Shown piece by piece: positions 1 to 8,861 of a stretch of DNA of 64,000 nt. The translations under genes were made by a program, and so were the position numbers. Numbering within the stretch: position 1 is the first letter of the stretch; every line of letters starts with the position of its first letter. Source of the stretch: an uncultured Litoreibacter sp. (GTDB taxonomy: Bacteria > Pseudomonadota > Alphaproteobacteria > Rhodobacterales > Rhodobacteraceae); NCBI GenBank assembly GCA_947504205.1, contig CANNGL010000001.1:558001-622000 (forward strand). Direction: 5' to 3'. The notes beneath the pieces were generated by a model. That model saw only the letters and a list, made by a program, of their open reading frames with translations, made no database searches and was not told the origin of the DNA.

Positions 1-73
1 CGAAGGCGTAGCTCGCTATCAAACATCCAAGCAGGATGAGGTAGATCAGTTGTCCGGTATCATCGCCACTCAT
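1..73 (-). CDS. N-terminus of a probable TIGR02281-type aspartic protease (cut by window edge)
   Basis: Only the first 24 codons are visible, reading leftward off the window. The start ATG at 73-71 has a strong AGGAGG ribosome binding site seven bases upstream. The peptide begins MSGDDTGQLIYLILLGC and then enters a hydrophobic segment, so the protein has an N-terminal membrane anchor. From memory, this start resembles the clan AA (retropepsin-like) aspartic proteases that follow MarC in many Rhodobacteraceae. The catalytic domain is outside the window, so the assignment rests on the N-terminus and the neighbour alone. It is probably the last gene of the ABC-F, MarC, protease run. Confidence 0.5.
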   Translation of the reverse strand, partial: MSGDDTGQLIYLILLGCLIASYAF

Positions 74-110
74 GTCAGGGCCTCCTGAATGTCATATAGG
101 GAGTGCCGCG

Positions 111-731
111 TCAGCTTGCCAGAAATCCAAAATCCGCCATGCCATCGAGGACGAACTGAACCGCCAGCGCGGCCAGCAACATACCAAGCAGGCGGGTGAC
201 GACCTTAATCCCTGTGGCGCCCAGTAGCCGCTCAAAAAGGCCTGCGGTCAAAGCCAGCAAAAACACCAGCAGCACGGTGGCCACCATGGCGCCGAAGACT
301 GTGATAGTGTTGGCCAAGCTGCCTTCGGCGGCATCCACCAGCAAAATCATCGATGTCATTGATCCGGCCCCTGCGATAAGCGGCATGGCCAGCGGGAACA
401 CTGATGGGTCTTCGCGCGCCTCGTCTGCCTGGTTTTCGCGTCGCTCGCTGCGGCGTTCAAAGAGCATGTCGAACGCTGTCACAAAAAGCAGGATACCGCC
501 CGAGATGCGAAACGCAGGCATCGAGATGCCGACAAAGGCCAAAACTTCCTCCCCAGCCAGCCCGAATACAGTCAATATGCCAATCGCAAACACACAAGCT
601 CGTGCCGCGATGCGCCGCCGCTCCTGCGCGGGCATCCCTTGGGTCAGGGCGACGAACATGGGTGTCAGACCGATTGGGTCGATGATGACAAACAGTGTCA
701 CGAAGGCAGTGATCGCAAAGGTGAAATCCAT
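111..731 (-). CDS. MarC family integral membrane protein
   Basis: 206-residue inner-membrane protein with about six hydrophobic helices and the MarC-family pattern near the start (FVIIDPIGLTPMFVALTQ, about residues 14-31), then conserved MPLIAGAGSMTSMILL (about 114-129), which fits the NAAT transporter fold. The family was once linked to multiple antibiotic resistance, but that was not upheld, and the transported substrate is unknown for most members. Length is normal. The ATG lies three bases after the ABC-F stop codon, so the two genes are co-transcribed and probably translationally coupled. A charged loop (RRSERRENQADEARED) separates the two halves. Confidence 0.85.
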   Translation of the reverse strand: MDFTFAITAFVTLFVIIDPIGLTPMFVALTQGMPAQERRRIAARACVFAIGILTVFGLAGEEVLAFVGISMPAFRISGGILLFVTAFDMLFERRSERRENQADEAREDPSVFPLAMPLIAGAGSMTSMILLVDAAEGSLANTITVFGAMVATVLLVFLLALTAGLFERLLGATGIKVVTRLLGMLLAALAVQFVLDGMADFGFLAS

Positions 732-734
732 GCG

Positions 735-2579
735 CTAAGCCTCTGCCTTATCTAGCTTTTCTTGCGCCGATACCCAAATGGCTTCGGCCCGATCCAGTGC
801 TTCCATCACCTCTGAATACTTCTTCTGCCAGACCAGACGTTTGGCCTCCATGTGATCTTCATAGGCCTCTGGCTTTGCCAGTCGCGCGGCCAGTTCATCC
901 TGCATGTCGGTCAGTTTCTGGATACGGGCCTCAGCTTTGCGGACCTCGCTGCGCATTTCCAAAAGAGCGTCCCGGCTGGGTCGCTTCTTAACTGGGCGTG
1001 CCTGAGATTTCTTGCTTTCAGGCGTCTTGAGCAGCATCGCGCGATAGCTATCCAAATCCCCCTCATAGGGTGCCACATGGCCGTCCTTCACCAACCACAG
1101 ACGGTCTGCGACAAGACTGAGCAAATGCATGTCGTGGCTAACCAGAATGACAGCGCCAGAATAGGCGGTCAGGGCCTCTACAAGTGCTTCGCGGCTTTCC
1201 ATATCAAGGTGGTTTGTCGGCTCGTCCAGGATCAACATATGAGGCGCATCCAGCGTCGCCAGCAACAACGATAGCCGCGCCTTCTGGCCACCCGAAAGCC
1301 GGGACACGATGGTATCCGCCTGATCCGCCGTTAATCCGAAGCCTGCGAGACGAGCCCTGTGCCGGGCTGGTGTTTGGTCGGGCAGGGCGCGGCGCAAGTG
1401 ATCTATGGGCGTTTCGCCCGCTTCCAGCTCTTCCAGTTGATGCTGTGCGAAGTAACCCACGCGCAGCTTGGACGCCTTGATCATGCGGCCCGACATTTTC
1501 TCAAGTTTGCCAGACAACAGTTTGGAAAGGGTGGATTTTCCTTCGCCATTGCGCCCCAGAAGCGCGATGCGGTCGTCCTGATCGATGCGCAGAGAGAGGC
1601 GTGATAAGACGGTCGTATCTCCGTATCCCACCGACGCCCCTTCCAGAGAGATAATCGGTGGCGACAATTCCTCGGGCTCGGGAAAAGTGAAGGCGCGCAA
1701 GGCCGCTTCTTCCACACTTGCAATAGGTTGCATTTTGGCCAGCGCTTTCAAGCGCGACTGTGCCTGACGGGCCTTGTCTGCTTTGTAGCGAAACCGGTCG
1801 ACGTAGGATTGCAAATGGGCGCGGCGGGTTTCTTGCTTTCTGGCTTCGGCTTGGGCCACCGCCAGACGCTCTGCCTTTTGCCGGGCAAACTGGTCGTAAG
1901 GCCCCTGATAGAGCGTCAGTTTGCGCCCTTCGAGATGCAGGATCGCATTTACCGATCGGTTCAACAAGCCACGGTCGTGAGAGATGACGATCACTGTGTG
2001 CGGATAGCTCGTCAGATAGTTCTCAAGCCAAAGCGCCCCTTCCAAATCAAGGTAGTTGGTTGGTTCATCAAGCAGCAACAGATCCGGGGCGCTGAACAGG
2101 ACAGCGGCCAGCGCGACGCGCATCCGCCATCCCCCGGAAAACGCAGAGCAGGGCATTGCCTGTTCTTCTTGTGTGAAGCCCAAACCGGACAGAATGGTGG
2201 CAGCTCGGGCCTCGGCTGACCAGGCGTCGATATCGACCAACCTGGTTTGAATGTCTGCAATCCGTGCCGGGTCTTTCGCTTTTTCGGCTTCCTCAAGCAG
2301 GTCCGCGCGTTCGGTGTCAGCCTCAAGCACGGTATCGAGCAATGACACCTCGCTTCCCGGCACTTCTTGGGAGACGCCGCCGATCCGCGATTTTGCGGGC
2401 AGGGAGATCGTTCCGGCCTCCAGTGCCAATTCGCCCCGGATCAAGCGAAACAGCGTGGTTTTGCCAGTGCCGTTGCGCCCTACCAGCCCGACTTTGTGAC
2501 CGGTTGGAATGATCGCTGAGGCCTCCTCCATCAAAGGGCGGCCCTCCATAGCGAATGTGATGGCGTCGATCTTCAGCAT
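735..2579 (-). CDS. ABC-F family ATP-binding protein
   Basis: 614-residue soluble protein with two ABC ATPase domains and no membrane segments, which defines ABC-F. Domain 1 has Walker A GRNGTGKT (about 34-41), an FSGGWRMR signature and Walker [13 protein letters not shown]. Domain 2 has [20 protein letters not shown] and [11 protein letters not shown]. Between them lies a charged linker (about 235-295, rich in Q, R, K and A) corresponding to the P-site tRNA interaction motif. The C-terminal about 80 residues form a charged coiled coil ([18 protein letters not shown]), as in YheS and Uup proteins. Members act on the ribosome rather than in transport. It heads the operon with marC. A specific subfamily cannot be assigned by eye. 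Confidence 0.9.
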   Translation of the reverse strand: MLKIDAITFAMEGRPLMEEASAIIPTGHKVGLVGRNGTGKTTLFRLIRGELALEAGTISLPAKSRIGGVSQEVPGSEVSLLDTVLEADTERADLLEEAEKAKDPARIADIQTRLVDIDAWSAEARAATILSGLGFTQEEQAMPCSAFSGGWRMRVALAAVLFSAPDLLLLDEPTNYLDLEGALWLENYLTSYPHTVIVISHDRGLLNRSVNAILHLEGRKLTLYQGPYDQFARQKAERLAVAQAEARKQETRRAHLQSYVDRFRYKADKARQAQSRLKALAKMQPIASVEEAALRAFTFPEPEELSPPIISLEGASVGYGDTTVLSRLSLRIDQDDRIALLGRNGEGKSTLSKLLSGKLEKMSGRMIKASKLRVGYFAQHQLEELEAGETPIDHLRRALPDQTPARHRARLAGFGLTADQADTIVSRLSGGQKARLSLLLATLDAPHMLILDEPTNHLDMESREALVEALTAYSGAVILVSHDMHLLSLVADRLWLVKDGHVAPYEGDLDSYRAMLLKTPESKKSQARPVKKRPSRDALLEMRSEVRKAEARIQKLTDMQDELAARLAKPEAYEDHMEAKRLVWQKKYSEVMEALDRAEAIWVSAQEKLDKAEA

Positions 2580-2696
2580 AGCGCCTCATGTGACGGAGCC
2601 GTGTGGGCGTGTCAACGCCTCAGCACAAATGCCGGGTTTTCAACGCGGATGCCTCATGTTAGTGGGGCGCGAAATTCATCGCAGGAGACCATAGAA

Positions 2697-3119
2697 ATGG
2701 CGCTGGAACGCACGTTTTCCATCATTAAACCCGACGCAACCAAACGTAACCTGACCGGTCAGATCGTGGCCAAGTTCGAAGAAGCAGGGCTGCGCGTTGT
2801 TGCATCCAAGCGCATCCAGCTTTCGCTGAAGCAGGCACAAACCTTTTACGGCGTTCACAAAGAGCGTCCGTTCTTCGACGAATTATGCGAGTTCATGATC
2901 TCCGAGCCAATTGTTGTTCAGGTCCTCGAAGGCGAAAATGCCATCGCGAAGAACCGCGAAGTGATGGGCGCGACCAACCCGGCAGAGGCCGATGCCGGCA
3001 CGATCCGCAAGGAATTTGCACTGTCGATTGGCGAAAATTCGGTCCATGGCTCCGATGCGCCTGAAACCGCAAAAGAAGAAATCGCATATTTCTTCTCCGG
3101 TCTGGAACTTGTTGGCTGA
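2697..3119 (+). CDS. ndk: Nucleoside diphosphate kinase
   Basis: 140 residues, the standard length of bacterial Ndk, which transfers the gamma phosphate of ATP to nucleoside diphosphates through a phosphohistidine. The start gives [18 protein letters not shown] with the KPDA motif at 11-14. The active-site histidine is His117 in [11 protein letters not shown], the family signature. The open frame extends upstream to 2601, but the ATG at 2697 is preceded by GGAG at a good distance and matches the family N-terminus. It is divergent from the ABC-F gene and is followed by an intrinsic terminator, so it is probably monocistronic. Confidence 0.97.
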   Translation: MALERTFSIIKPDATKRNLTGQIVAKFEEAGLRVVASKRIQLSLKQAQTFYGVHKERPFFDELCEFMISEPIVVQVLEGENAIAKNREVMGATNPAEADAGTIRKEFALSIGENSVHGSDAPETAKEEIAYFFSGLELVG

Positions 3120-3170
3120 TCAGGCGTTCAGATTTGAAGCTCGCGATGAGGCGAGCGTCTACCTCGTAAG

Positions 3171-3201
3171 ATTGCCCGTACCTCTGGTGCGGGCAATTTT
3201 T
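3171..3201 (+). terminator. Intrinsic terminator of ndk
   Basis: A 12-bp stem (3171-3182 with 3186-3197, one G-T wobble), a three-base loop and a run of five T residues, about 50 bases after the ndk stop codon. Confidence 0.8.
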
Positions 3202-3205
3202 GTTG

Positions 3206-3583
3206 TCATGCGGGTATAGCGATAGGTGTGCCCATTTGACCGGATGTCTGAAGATAGTCGCGTAACAATTTGACATTGCGTGTATTTGCGTTCCATCCGA
3301 CATCGAAAATGTCTCCAAACAGCGGCACCATGCCGATGATTACGTCAATGGCAAGGTTAAGACCCATCCTGACCATCAGGCGTCTGGAAACACCGTACGC
3401 ATGAGCACGCTGCAAAATGACCGAGGCTGGGATCAACATGATCGTATCGCCCAGCACCGGTACAAAGCCCGCAACAGCGTCCAGACCGAAGCGGATATCG
3501 GTTCCGGGGATCGGCACAGCGTTTTCGAGGATGTATGCAAGTTGGTCCAGTTTGGCCAACTCAGTTTCAATGTCCCTGGTCAT
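3206..3583 (-). CDS. DUF4112 domain-containing protein
   Basis: 125-residue protein matching the DUF4112 pattern: ILENAVPIPGTDIRFGLDAVAGFVPVLGDTI, read in two parts, and a second similar block IDVIIGMVPLFGDIFDVGWNANTRN. The two glycine/proline-rich blocks, each followed by a hydrophobic stretch, suggest a small membrane-associated protein with two hairpins. The function of the family is unknown. It converges on ndk, with the ndk terminator between them. No good ribosome binding site is visible before the ATG at 3583, so the exact start is less certain than the identity. Confidence 0.8.
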   Translation of the reverse strand: MTRDIETELAKLDQLAYILENAVPIPGTDIRFGLDAVAGFVPVLGDTIMLIPASVILQRAHAYGVSRRLMVRMGLNLAIDVIIGMVPLFGDIFDVGWNANTRNVKLLRDYLQTSGQMGTPIAIPA

Positions 3584-3622
3584 ATAATGTAAATAGTCGT
3601 TACATTGCGTGATTTCAAGATC

Positions 3623-3955
3623 TCAGCGCTTCTTTTCAACAACGCCTATCTCATCAAGGATGCGCTCAAAGCCATTGATATCTTTGTCGTAATGCTTGTT
3701 TTTCAGGTTGTCGAAACGTTCCCGTAGAGCGATCTTTTCCTTGCCCTTGCAGTCATTCCAAGGGCGGCCTTGCAGACCCATTACAAGAACATAGTAGCCG
3801 ATGAAATGCGGTCGCACCCCATTTTCAAGCAGTTTGGCATAGGCCGCATCTGCCCCGATTTCGCGTAAGGCTTCAGCGGATGTTATCCCAACAGCGGCCA
3901 ACGATTTTTCATACGCAGGGCCAAGGTTGCGAATTGTCGTGACGGACGTGGACAT
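3623..3955 (-). CDS. TfoX/Sxy C-terminal domain protein
   Basis: 110 residues consisting only of the TfoX C-terminal helical domain: IRNLGPAYEKSLAAVGITSAEALREIGAD (shown in part) followed by a block rich in aromatic residues (HFIGYYVLVMGLQGRPWNDC). In gammaproteobacteria Sxy/TfoX induces competence, but there it has an N-terminal domain missing here. The stand-alone C-terminal form is common in alphaproteobacteria and its role is unknown. The helix-hairpin-helix-like start suggests a nucleic-acid or protein contact. There is no operon partner; the next gene on this strand ends 40 bases away. Confidence 0.8.
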   Translation of the reverse strand: MSTSVTTIRNLGPAYEKSLAAVGITSAEALREIGADAAYAKLLENGVRPHFIGYYVLVMGLQGRPWNDCKGKEKIALRERFDNLKNKHYDKDINGFERILDEIGVVEKKR

Positions 3956-3987
3956 TCCGTCAGCTTAAGTCAGTTTTATCCAGAGCT

Positions 3988-4080
3988 CTAGATGCTGGCC
4001 CAGTCGTCGAACTTGATGGGTTCCTGAACGGGTTCTGGATTAGGTTTGCGATCTTCTGGATCGGGAGTTGGATTAGCCAT
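3988..4080 (-). CDS. 30-residue proline-rich microprotein
   Basis: Short open frame giving MANPTPDPEDRKPNPEPVQE and ending KFDDWASI. It is highly acidic and proline-rich, with no hydrophobic segment. Support comes from GAGG placed seven bases before the ATG and from composition unlike random translation. I recall similar tiny proteins ending DDWASI in other Rhodobacteraceae, but cannot verify this here. It lies between the TfoX-like gene and tRNA-Asn, on the same strand as both. Function unknown. Confidence 0.5.
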   Translation of the reverse strand: MANPTPDPEDRKPNPEPVQEPIKFDDWASI

Positions 4081-4096
4081 TTCGGACCTCGATACT
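4068..4096 (+). promoter_or_regulatory. Candidate promoter for the 4102-4173 RNA
   Basis: TTGGAT (4068-4073), a 17-base spacer, and GATACT (4091-4096) form a reasonable sigma-70 type promoter on the plus strand. It overlaps the 5' end of the 30-residue microprotein gene on the opposite strand. Confidence 0.35.
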
Positions 4097-4101
4097 CATT
4101 T

Positions 4102-4173
4102 AAACACACACAGATCAGCAGGGAAAAAAGACGTATGGCTGAAGGATCTGTGCCATTAGTATGGCATTTTTTT
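4102..4173 (+). ncRNA. Candidate small RNA with intrinsic terminator
   Basis: No gene reads rightward here, yet the plus strand has a complete terminator: TGCCAT (4151-4156), loop TAGT, ATGGCA (4161-4166) and seven T residues (4167-4173). Just before it, CAGATC (4111-4116) pairs perfectly with GATCTG (4145-4150), enclosing a purine-rich loop containing AGGGAAAAAAG. A plausible promoter sits upstream. Together these suggest an RNA of about 70 nt with two stems. A reading frame from 4135 runs into the tRNA region and does not look like protein. A second, weaker T-tailed hairpin on the same strand lies near 4214-4236. Confidence 0.4.
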
Positions 4174-4249
4174 CGAATTTTGCCAAATCGGGTCCGTTTC
4201 GGCCATAATTCGGACGGCGACAAAAGGCCGTTTTTTGTTCATTCAAAGC

Positions 4250-4270
4250 AACCAATCCAAGCGATTGGTT
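4250..4270 (-). terminator. Hairpin downstream of tRNA-Asn
   Basis: Perfect 8-bp stem (AACCAATC 4250-4257 with GATTGGTT 4263-4270) with a five-base loop, 23 bases after the tRNA 3' end. The T-rich tail on the minus strand is weak, so this may be a processing or partial termination structure. Confidence 0.45.
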
Positions 4271-4292
4271 CGGGTTATGCTGTTTGGAAAAT

Positions 4293-4367
4293 TGGCTCCG
4301 GCGGTAGGGATCGAACCTACGACCAATTGATTAACAGTCAACTGCTCTACCGCTGAGCTACGCCGGA
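4293..4367 (-). tRNA. tRNA-Asn (GTT)
   Basis: On the minus strand the sequence starts TCCGGCGTAGCTCAGCGG and folds as a standard cloverleaf with anticodon loop CTGTTAA (anticodon GTT), a TTCGATC T-loop, discriminator G and an encoded CCA (4293-4295). It is 75 nt including CCA and single-copy within the window. Confidence 0.97.
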
Positions 4368-4428
4368 ACTGAGGCGCGATATAGCAAGGTGGATTCGTGG
4401 CGTAAAGGGTCTTTCGGTGTGAAGGTCA

Positions 4429-5337
4429 TCAGATTTTTGCAAACCGCGCCGTTGGGGAGATTTTGCCTGCCGAACTCACAAGGCCACGGGTGTGCAGATC
4501 AATCAGATGGGCCAGAACATTGCGCTCAGCCGCTGGCCAGAGCTTCGGATCGACGTCTGTGTAGATTTCAGCGGTCAGCGTGCCGGGCGTCATGGCGCCA
4601 CGGCCCAATTTATTCAGGATCTGGCGCTCCCGTATCTTTCGATGTGACAGAAGCTCCGACAGACGGGCCGGCGGGTCTTCGACGGGCCCGCCATGACCGG
4701 GATAATAAGTTTTCTCAGGGCGCGCCTGAAGCGTTTCCAGCGACGTCATGAAATCGGTCAGGTGCCCGTCGGGAGGCGAGACCATCGATGTGGCCCAGTC
4801 CATGACCATATCGCCCGATAGCAGGATGTTTTTCTTCTCCCAAGCGAAGCACAGGTGGTTGCCCATATGGCCGGGGGTGTGGATGGCGACCAGATCCCAG
4901 TTGGTGCCCGATATCACGTCGCCATCTTTGAGCGTGACATCGGGCAGAAACGTCTCATCCACGCCTTCGCCCCCATCAAGCGCGTCCAAGCCCTTCATCA
5001 CCGATGCGCGTCCGGCGTTGCTGGGGCCAAACCCGTGAACCCTCGCATCCGTGATCTGAGCGAGCGTCATCGCAAGTGGGGAATGGTCAACATGGCTATG
5101 GGTGACAAGAATATGCGAGATCCGCTGTTCCGCAGTCAAAGCCCCCAGAATGGCGTCGAGATGCGATTGCTCTGGGGGGCCGGGATCAATCACCGCAATG
5201 TCGCGTGTGCCAACGAGATAGGTATTTGTGCCGTGATAAGTCATCGGCGAGGGGTTGGGGGCCAGAATACGCCGGAACCCGTTGAAAATGCGTTCGGGCG
5301 CGCCGACACGGGGGCGTTGTGTGGATTGTCCTGCCAT
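4429..5337 (-). CDS. MBL-fold metallo-hydrolase
   Basis: 302 residues from the ATG at 5337 (MAGQSTQRPR). The metallo-beta-lactamase core is clear: ligands H80, H82, D84 and H85 in THSHVDHS, then the HTPGHMGNH and LLSGDMVMDW strands and YYPGHGGPVEDPP, followed by a C-terminal winged-helix-like tail (ERQILNKLGRGAMTPGTL). This layout resembles the LACTB2 / SAM-independent hydrolase branch rather than glyoxalase II. The substrate is unknown. An in-frame ATG at 5355 is an alternative start, but 5337 leaves room for the divergent kinase gene starting at 5381. Confidence 0.85.
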   Translation of the reverse strand: MAGQSTQRPRVGAPERIFNGFRRILAPNPSPMTYHGTNTYLVGTRDIAVIDPGPPEQSHLDAILGALTAEQRISHILVTHSHVDHSPLAMTLAQITDARVHGFGPSNAGRASVMKGLDALDGGEGVDETFLPDVTLKDGDVISGTNWDLVAIHTPGHMGNHLCFAWEKKNILLSGDMVMDWATSMVSPPDGHLTDFMTSLETLQARPEKTYYPGHGGPVEDPPARLSELLSHRKIRERQILNKLGRGAMTPGTLTAEIYTDVDPKLWPAAERNVLAHLIDLHTRGLVSSAGKISPTARFAKI

Positions 5338-5380
5338 GCCCCTTTTCCTTTGCACCGCCTACGCTTACGCTCTGGCCAGC

Positions 5381-6700
5381 ATGGCACAGTTCTCGATCAA
5401 ACGCTATCTTCCCCGCGGGCTCTACGGACGTGCAGCGCTCATCTTGCTGGTGCCGATTGTTACGATCCAGATCGTTGTGTCTCTTGCGTTTATCCAGCGT
5501 CTTTATGAGCGTGTGACGGAGCAGATGACCGAGAATATCGGGGTGGAGTTGCAACTGCTATATGATGAGGTTGCAGACGCTCCGGACCTTGCTGCGGCAC
5601 AGACTGACCTTGAAAAAGTCGCGCGTGCCTTGAGGCTTGATGCCGACCTGCCCGGTGAACCTTATGAGAATCGCAGACGATTCTACGATGTTTCCGGCAG
5701 GGTGATGGTGGAGATCTTGCGGAACAGGTTTCCGCAGCTGGTCGGGATAGATTTGATCGAGAACCGCAAGATCGTTTACATGACGGTTCCGACGGATAAG
5801 GGGTTGCTTTCTGTCCGTTTTCCGCGACGTCGGGTATCCGCGACGAACCCGCATCAACTTTTGGTCTGGATGGTTTTGACCAGTGCCTTGATGACGATCA
5901 TTGCGTATTTGTTTCTGAGAAATCAGCTGCGACCTATTCGAAGGCTATCGCGCGCAGCTGAAGCTTTCGGCAAGGGGAATGTCGTCAAATACAGCCCGGG
6001 CGGTGCCACGGAGGTGCGTGCGGCGGGCAACGCTTTTCTCAATATGCGTAACCGGATCGAGCGACAGATTGAGCAACGTACGATGATGTTGTCGGGGGTC
6101 AGCCATGATTTGCGCACGCCTCTGACACGCCTGAAATTGGGCCTGTCGATGCAGCCAGATACCAAGGATATCCAGAAGCTCTCGCGCGATGTGGATGAAA
6201 TGGAAAGCCTGATCGAGACATTTCTCGATTTCGCCCGGATGGATGCGATGGAAGATCGCGAGGAGACAAATCTGACCCAGCTGATTACTGACGCTGCCGA
6301 TAATGTCCGCCGGACCGGGGCGCAGGTTACGCTCAATCTGCCCGACGAGAACATACCGACGCTGAAATTGCGGCCGATCGCCTTGGCGCGGGCTTGTGAA
6401 AACCTGATCGCGAATGCGGTGCGATATGGCTCGTCTGCGCTGGTCACGGCCACTGTGCTCGAGACCGCCATTCGCATTCGAGTCGAGGATGATGGACCGG
6501 GCATCCCAAGTGAAAGCCGGGAAGAGGCACTGAAACCCTTTGCCCGGCTTGATACGGCGCGCAATCAGAACAAGGGCAGTGGTGTGGGCCTTGGGCTTGC
6601 TATCGTGTCTGATGTGGTGCGAAGCCACGGTGGAACGCTTCGACTTGGGGAGAGCGAAACCTTGGGAGGCTTATGTGCTGATATTATTCTGCCAAGATGA
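5381..6700 (+). CDS. EnvZ-type sensor histidine kinase (orphan)
   Basis: 439 residues. A first membrane helix (about 17-40) is followed by a periplasmic sensor loop to about 155, a second helix (about 158-180), a HAMP segment (RPIRRLSRAAEAFGKGN), a HisKA domain with phosphorylated His242 in SGVSHDLRTPLTRL, and an HATPase_c domain (ENLIANAVRYG, EDDGPGIP, GVGLGLAIVSDVVRSHGG). The sequence is closest in layout to EnvZ/RstB-like kinases. No response regulator is adjacent, so its partner lies elsewhere. The frame is open from 5255, but the ATG at 5381 gives the typical short cytoplasmic start; the alternative at 5336 would overlap the divergent hydrolase gene. Confidence 0.88.
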   Translation: MAQFSIKRYLPRGLYGRAALILLVPIVTIQIVVSLAFIQRLYERVTEQMTENIGVELQLLYDEVADAPDLAAAQTDLEKVARALRLDADLPGEPYENRRRFYDVSGRVMVEILRNRFPQLVGIDLIENRKIVYMTVPTDKGLLSVRFPRRRVSATNPHQLLVWMVLTSALMTIIAYLFLRNQLRPIRRLSRAAEAFGKGNVVKYSPGGATEVRAAGNAFLNMRNRIERQIEQRTMMLSGVSHDLRTPLTRLKLGLSMQPDTKDIQKLSRDVDEMESLIETFLDFARMDAMEDREETNLTQLITDAADNVRRTGAQVTLNLPDENIPTLKLRPIALARACENLIANAVRYGSSALVTATVLETAIRIRVEDDGPGIPSESREEALKPFARLDTARNQNKGSGVGLGLAIVSDVVRSHGGTLRLGESETLGGLCADIILPR

Positions 6701-6705
6701 CGGTG

Positions 6706-6782
6706 TGGTAGGCCCGGCAGGACTTGAACCCGCAACCAAAGCGTTATGAGCGCTCTGCTCTAACCAATTGAGCTACAGGCCC
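6706..6782 (-). tRNA. tRNA with CAT anticodon, probably tRNA-Ile2
   Basis: On the minus strand GGGCCTGTAGCTCAATTGG begins a complete cloverleaf with anticodon loop CTCATAA, discriminator A and an encoded CCA; 77 nt. A CAT anticodon can be initiator Met, elongator Met or the Ile2 species whose C34 is changed to lysidine by TilS. The acceptor stem carries C4-G69 and C5-G68, known TilS identity pairs, and the whole molecule resembles known Ile2 tRNAs. The lack of three consecutive G-C pairs in the anticodon stem argues against the initiator. Assignment to Ile2 is likely but not proven. Confidence 0.85.
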
Positions 6783-6899
6783 GTCTGAAGGGATGGCTAC
6801 CAGAGTGGCGCCGCGCGTCAAGTCCCAAGCGTTGCTCTCGCATTGTGTTTGCGACCGAGGCGGGATTAGCTGGGTGAGAAAGAACGAAGGGGATGATTG

Positions 6900-7739
6900 A
6901 TGAGCCGTGATCCGTACGATCCCGAGACGGACGGTGCCGAGACAGATTTTGCTGCGCGCATGTCCTATGGAGATTACTTATCCATTGATCGGATATTGTC
7001 GGCGCAACATCCGATTTCGGCGGCTCCTGACGAGCTGCTGTTCATTATCCAGCATCAGACGTCCGAGCTTTGGATGAAGCTTATGCTACATGAGTTACGT
7101 GCTGCGCGGCTGGCTATTTCTCAGGACCGCATTCCGGAGGCCATGAAATTGCTCGCCAGAGTCTCAAGGATCATGGAGCAGTTGAACAACGCTTGGGAGG
7201 TTCTGCGCACCATGACACCAAGCGATTACACGACCTTTCGCGAAAGTCTTGGGCAAAGCTCAGGCTTTCAATCGCTGCAGTATCGTTTGATCGAGTTCAT
7301 TTTGGGCAACCGCAATCAGTCGATGATGAAAGCTCATTCTCATGACGCAGCTGCTACAGAAGTGCTGAAGGCGGAATTGAAAGTACCGAGCCTTTATCAA
7401 GAGGTGCTGCGCTTTGCGGCGCGCAAGGGTCAGGTGATTCCAAACTCTGTGCTTGAGCAAGTTGAGACGGCGCCACATGCCACAGTGGATGAGGTCGTTG
7501 ATATGTGGGGGCGGGTTTATCGCGACACGGACGCGCATTGGACGCTTTACGAGTTGGCCGAAAAGCTTGTCGATCTGGAGGATTATTTCCGACGCTGGCG
7601 GTTTAACCATGTCACAACTGTTGAACGGGTGATCGGATTCAAGCGCGGCACAGGCGGAACTGGTGGTGTGAGCTACCTTAAGCGAATGCTTGAGGTGGAG
7701 CTTTTCCCAGAGCTGTGGCGTGTGAGAACCATGCTTTGA
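6900..7739 (+). CDS. kynA: Tryptophan 2,3-dioxygenase
   Basis: 279 residues, usual for the bacterial heme enzyme that opens the indole ring of L-tryptophan to N-formylkynurenine. The start region has [13 protein letters not shown], then [16 protein letters not shown] with the distal active-site His near residue 52, and [20 protein letters not shown] carrying the expected proximal heme His and the substrate-binding GTGG loop. The ATG at 6900 follows GAAGGGG; a TTG codon directly upstream (6897) is a less likely start. No other kynurenine-pathway gene is adjacent; the next gene is purM, 72 bases on. Confidence 0.96.
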   Translation: MSRDPYDPETDGAETDFAARMSYGDYLSIDRILSAQHPISAAPDELLFIIQHQTSELWMKLMLHELRAARLAISQDRIPEAMKLLARVSRIMEQLNNAWEVLRTMTPSDYTTFRESLGQSSGFQSLQYRLIEFILGNRNQSMMKAHSHDAAATEVLKAELKVPSLYQEVLRFAARKGQVIPNSVLEQVETAPHATVDEVVDMWGRVYRDTDAHWTLYELAEKLVDLEDYFRRWRFNHVTTVERVIGFKRGTGGTGGVSYLKRMLEVELFPELWRVRTML

Positions 7740-7811
7740 CCCTTGGCCTGTTGTGCCGCGCGGGGGCTTGTTGTATCGGCTTTGCAAGCTGCGCGAGGGG
7801 GCACACCTATC

Positions 7812-8861
7812 ATGACTGAGAGCAAGAAAAATGGGCTGTCCTACGCGGATGCAGGTGTTGATATCGATGCAGGCAACGCGCTAGTTGATCGAATCAAGCC
7901 CGCCGCCAAACGCACAACACGCTCCGGTGTGATGTCGGGGTTAGGTGGGTTTGGTGCACTATTCGATCTCAAGGGGGCAGGGTATCAGGACCCGATCCTT
8001 GTAGGTGCTACGGATGGTGTAGGCACCAAGCTGCGGATCGCAATCGACACCGGAGAAGTGGATGGCGTGGGCATTGACCTGGTGGCGATGTGCGTCAACG
8101 ATCTTGTCTGTCAGGGCGCAGAGCCGCTATTTTTTCTGGATTATTTTGCAACCGGGAAGCTTGAGCTTGATCAGGCGGCACGGATCATCGAGGGCATTGC
8201 AGAGGGTTGCGTGCGCTCTGGCTGCGCCTTGATCGGCGGTGAGACTGCTGAGATGCCGGGGATGTATCCTGAGGGTGATTTTGATCTGGCAGGCTTCGCC
8301 GTGGGCGCGATGGAGCGGGGCACAGAATTGCCGAAGGATGTCCGAGAGGGCGATGTGTTGCTTGGTCTAGCGTCCGATGGGGTGCATTCGAACGGTTATT
8401 CGCTTGTACGTCGTGTGGTGGAAACCAGCGGCCTTGACTGGGAAGCGGATTGTCCGTGGGGTGAGGGAAGCCTTGGCGCGGCCCTTCTTGCGCCGACGCG
8501 GCTCTATGTGAAATCCTGCCTGTCGGTGCTAAAGGCGGGCCATCTGCGCGCCCTTGCACATATAACAGGTGGTGGGCTGACCGAGAATATCCCGCGCGTT
8601 CTGCCTGAGGGGCTTGGTGTCGAAATTAATCTCAACAGCTGGTCGTTGCCCGGCGTGTTCCAATGGCTGGCGTCGCAAGGCGGGATTGTCGAAAGAGAGC
8701 TGTTGAAGACCTTCAACTCCGGTATTGGCATGGTGCTGGTTGTGCCGCAGGACAAAGCTGACGCATCAGCTGCTTTGTTGAAAGAGCAGGGTGAGACGGT
8801 CTTTACCATCGGACGGGTGACCAAAACGCCCGGTGTCGCGTATTCCGGGTCTCTTCTTTGA
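7812..8861 (+). CDS. purM: Phosphoribosylformylglycinamidine cyclo-ligase (AIR synthetase)
   Basis: 349 residues. PurM makes AIR from FGAM and ATP, the fifth step of purine synthesis. Key blocks: [20 protein letters not shown] at the start, [70 protein letters not shown] and THITGGGL-like [16 protein letters not shown]. The frame is open upstream to 7743, but the ATG at 7812 is preceded by GAGGGGG and matches the family start. The TGA stop overlaps the purN start, so purM and purN are coupled. Confidence 0.97.
   Translation: MTESKKNGLSYADAGVDIDAGNALVDRIKPAAKRTTRSGVMSGLGGFGALFDLKGAGYQDPILVGATDGVGTKLRIAIDTGEVDGVGIDLVAMCVNDLVCQGAEPLFFLDYFATGKLELDQAARIIEGIAEGCVRSGCALIGGETAEMPGMYPEGDFDLAGFAVGAMERGTELPKDVREGDVLLGLASDGVHSNGYSLVRRVVETSGLDWEADCPWGEGSLGAALLAPTRLYVKSCLSVLKAGHLRALAHITGGGLTENIPRVLPEGLGVEINLNSWSLPGVFQWLASQGGIVERELLKTFNSGIGMVLVVPQDKADASAALLKEQGETVFTIGRVTKTPGVAYSGSLL

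Noticed and set aside
4135-4356. Plus-strand reading frame MAEGSVPLVW... of 73 codons
   Set aside because: It runs through a terminator and into the tRNA-Asn gene, and has no protein-like composition.
5923-6628. Two long minus-strand frames opposite the EnvZ-type kinase
   Set aside because: Serine/arginine-rich shadows of the HisKA and HATPase coding sequence.
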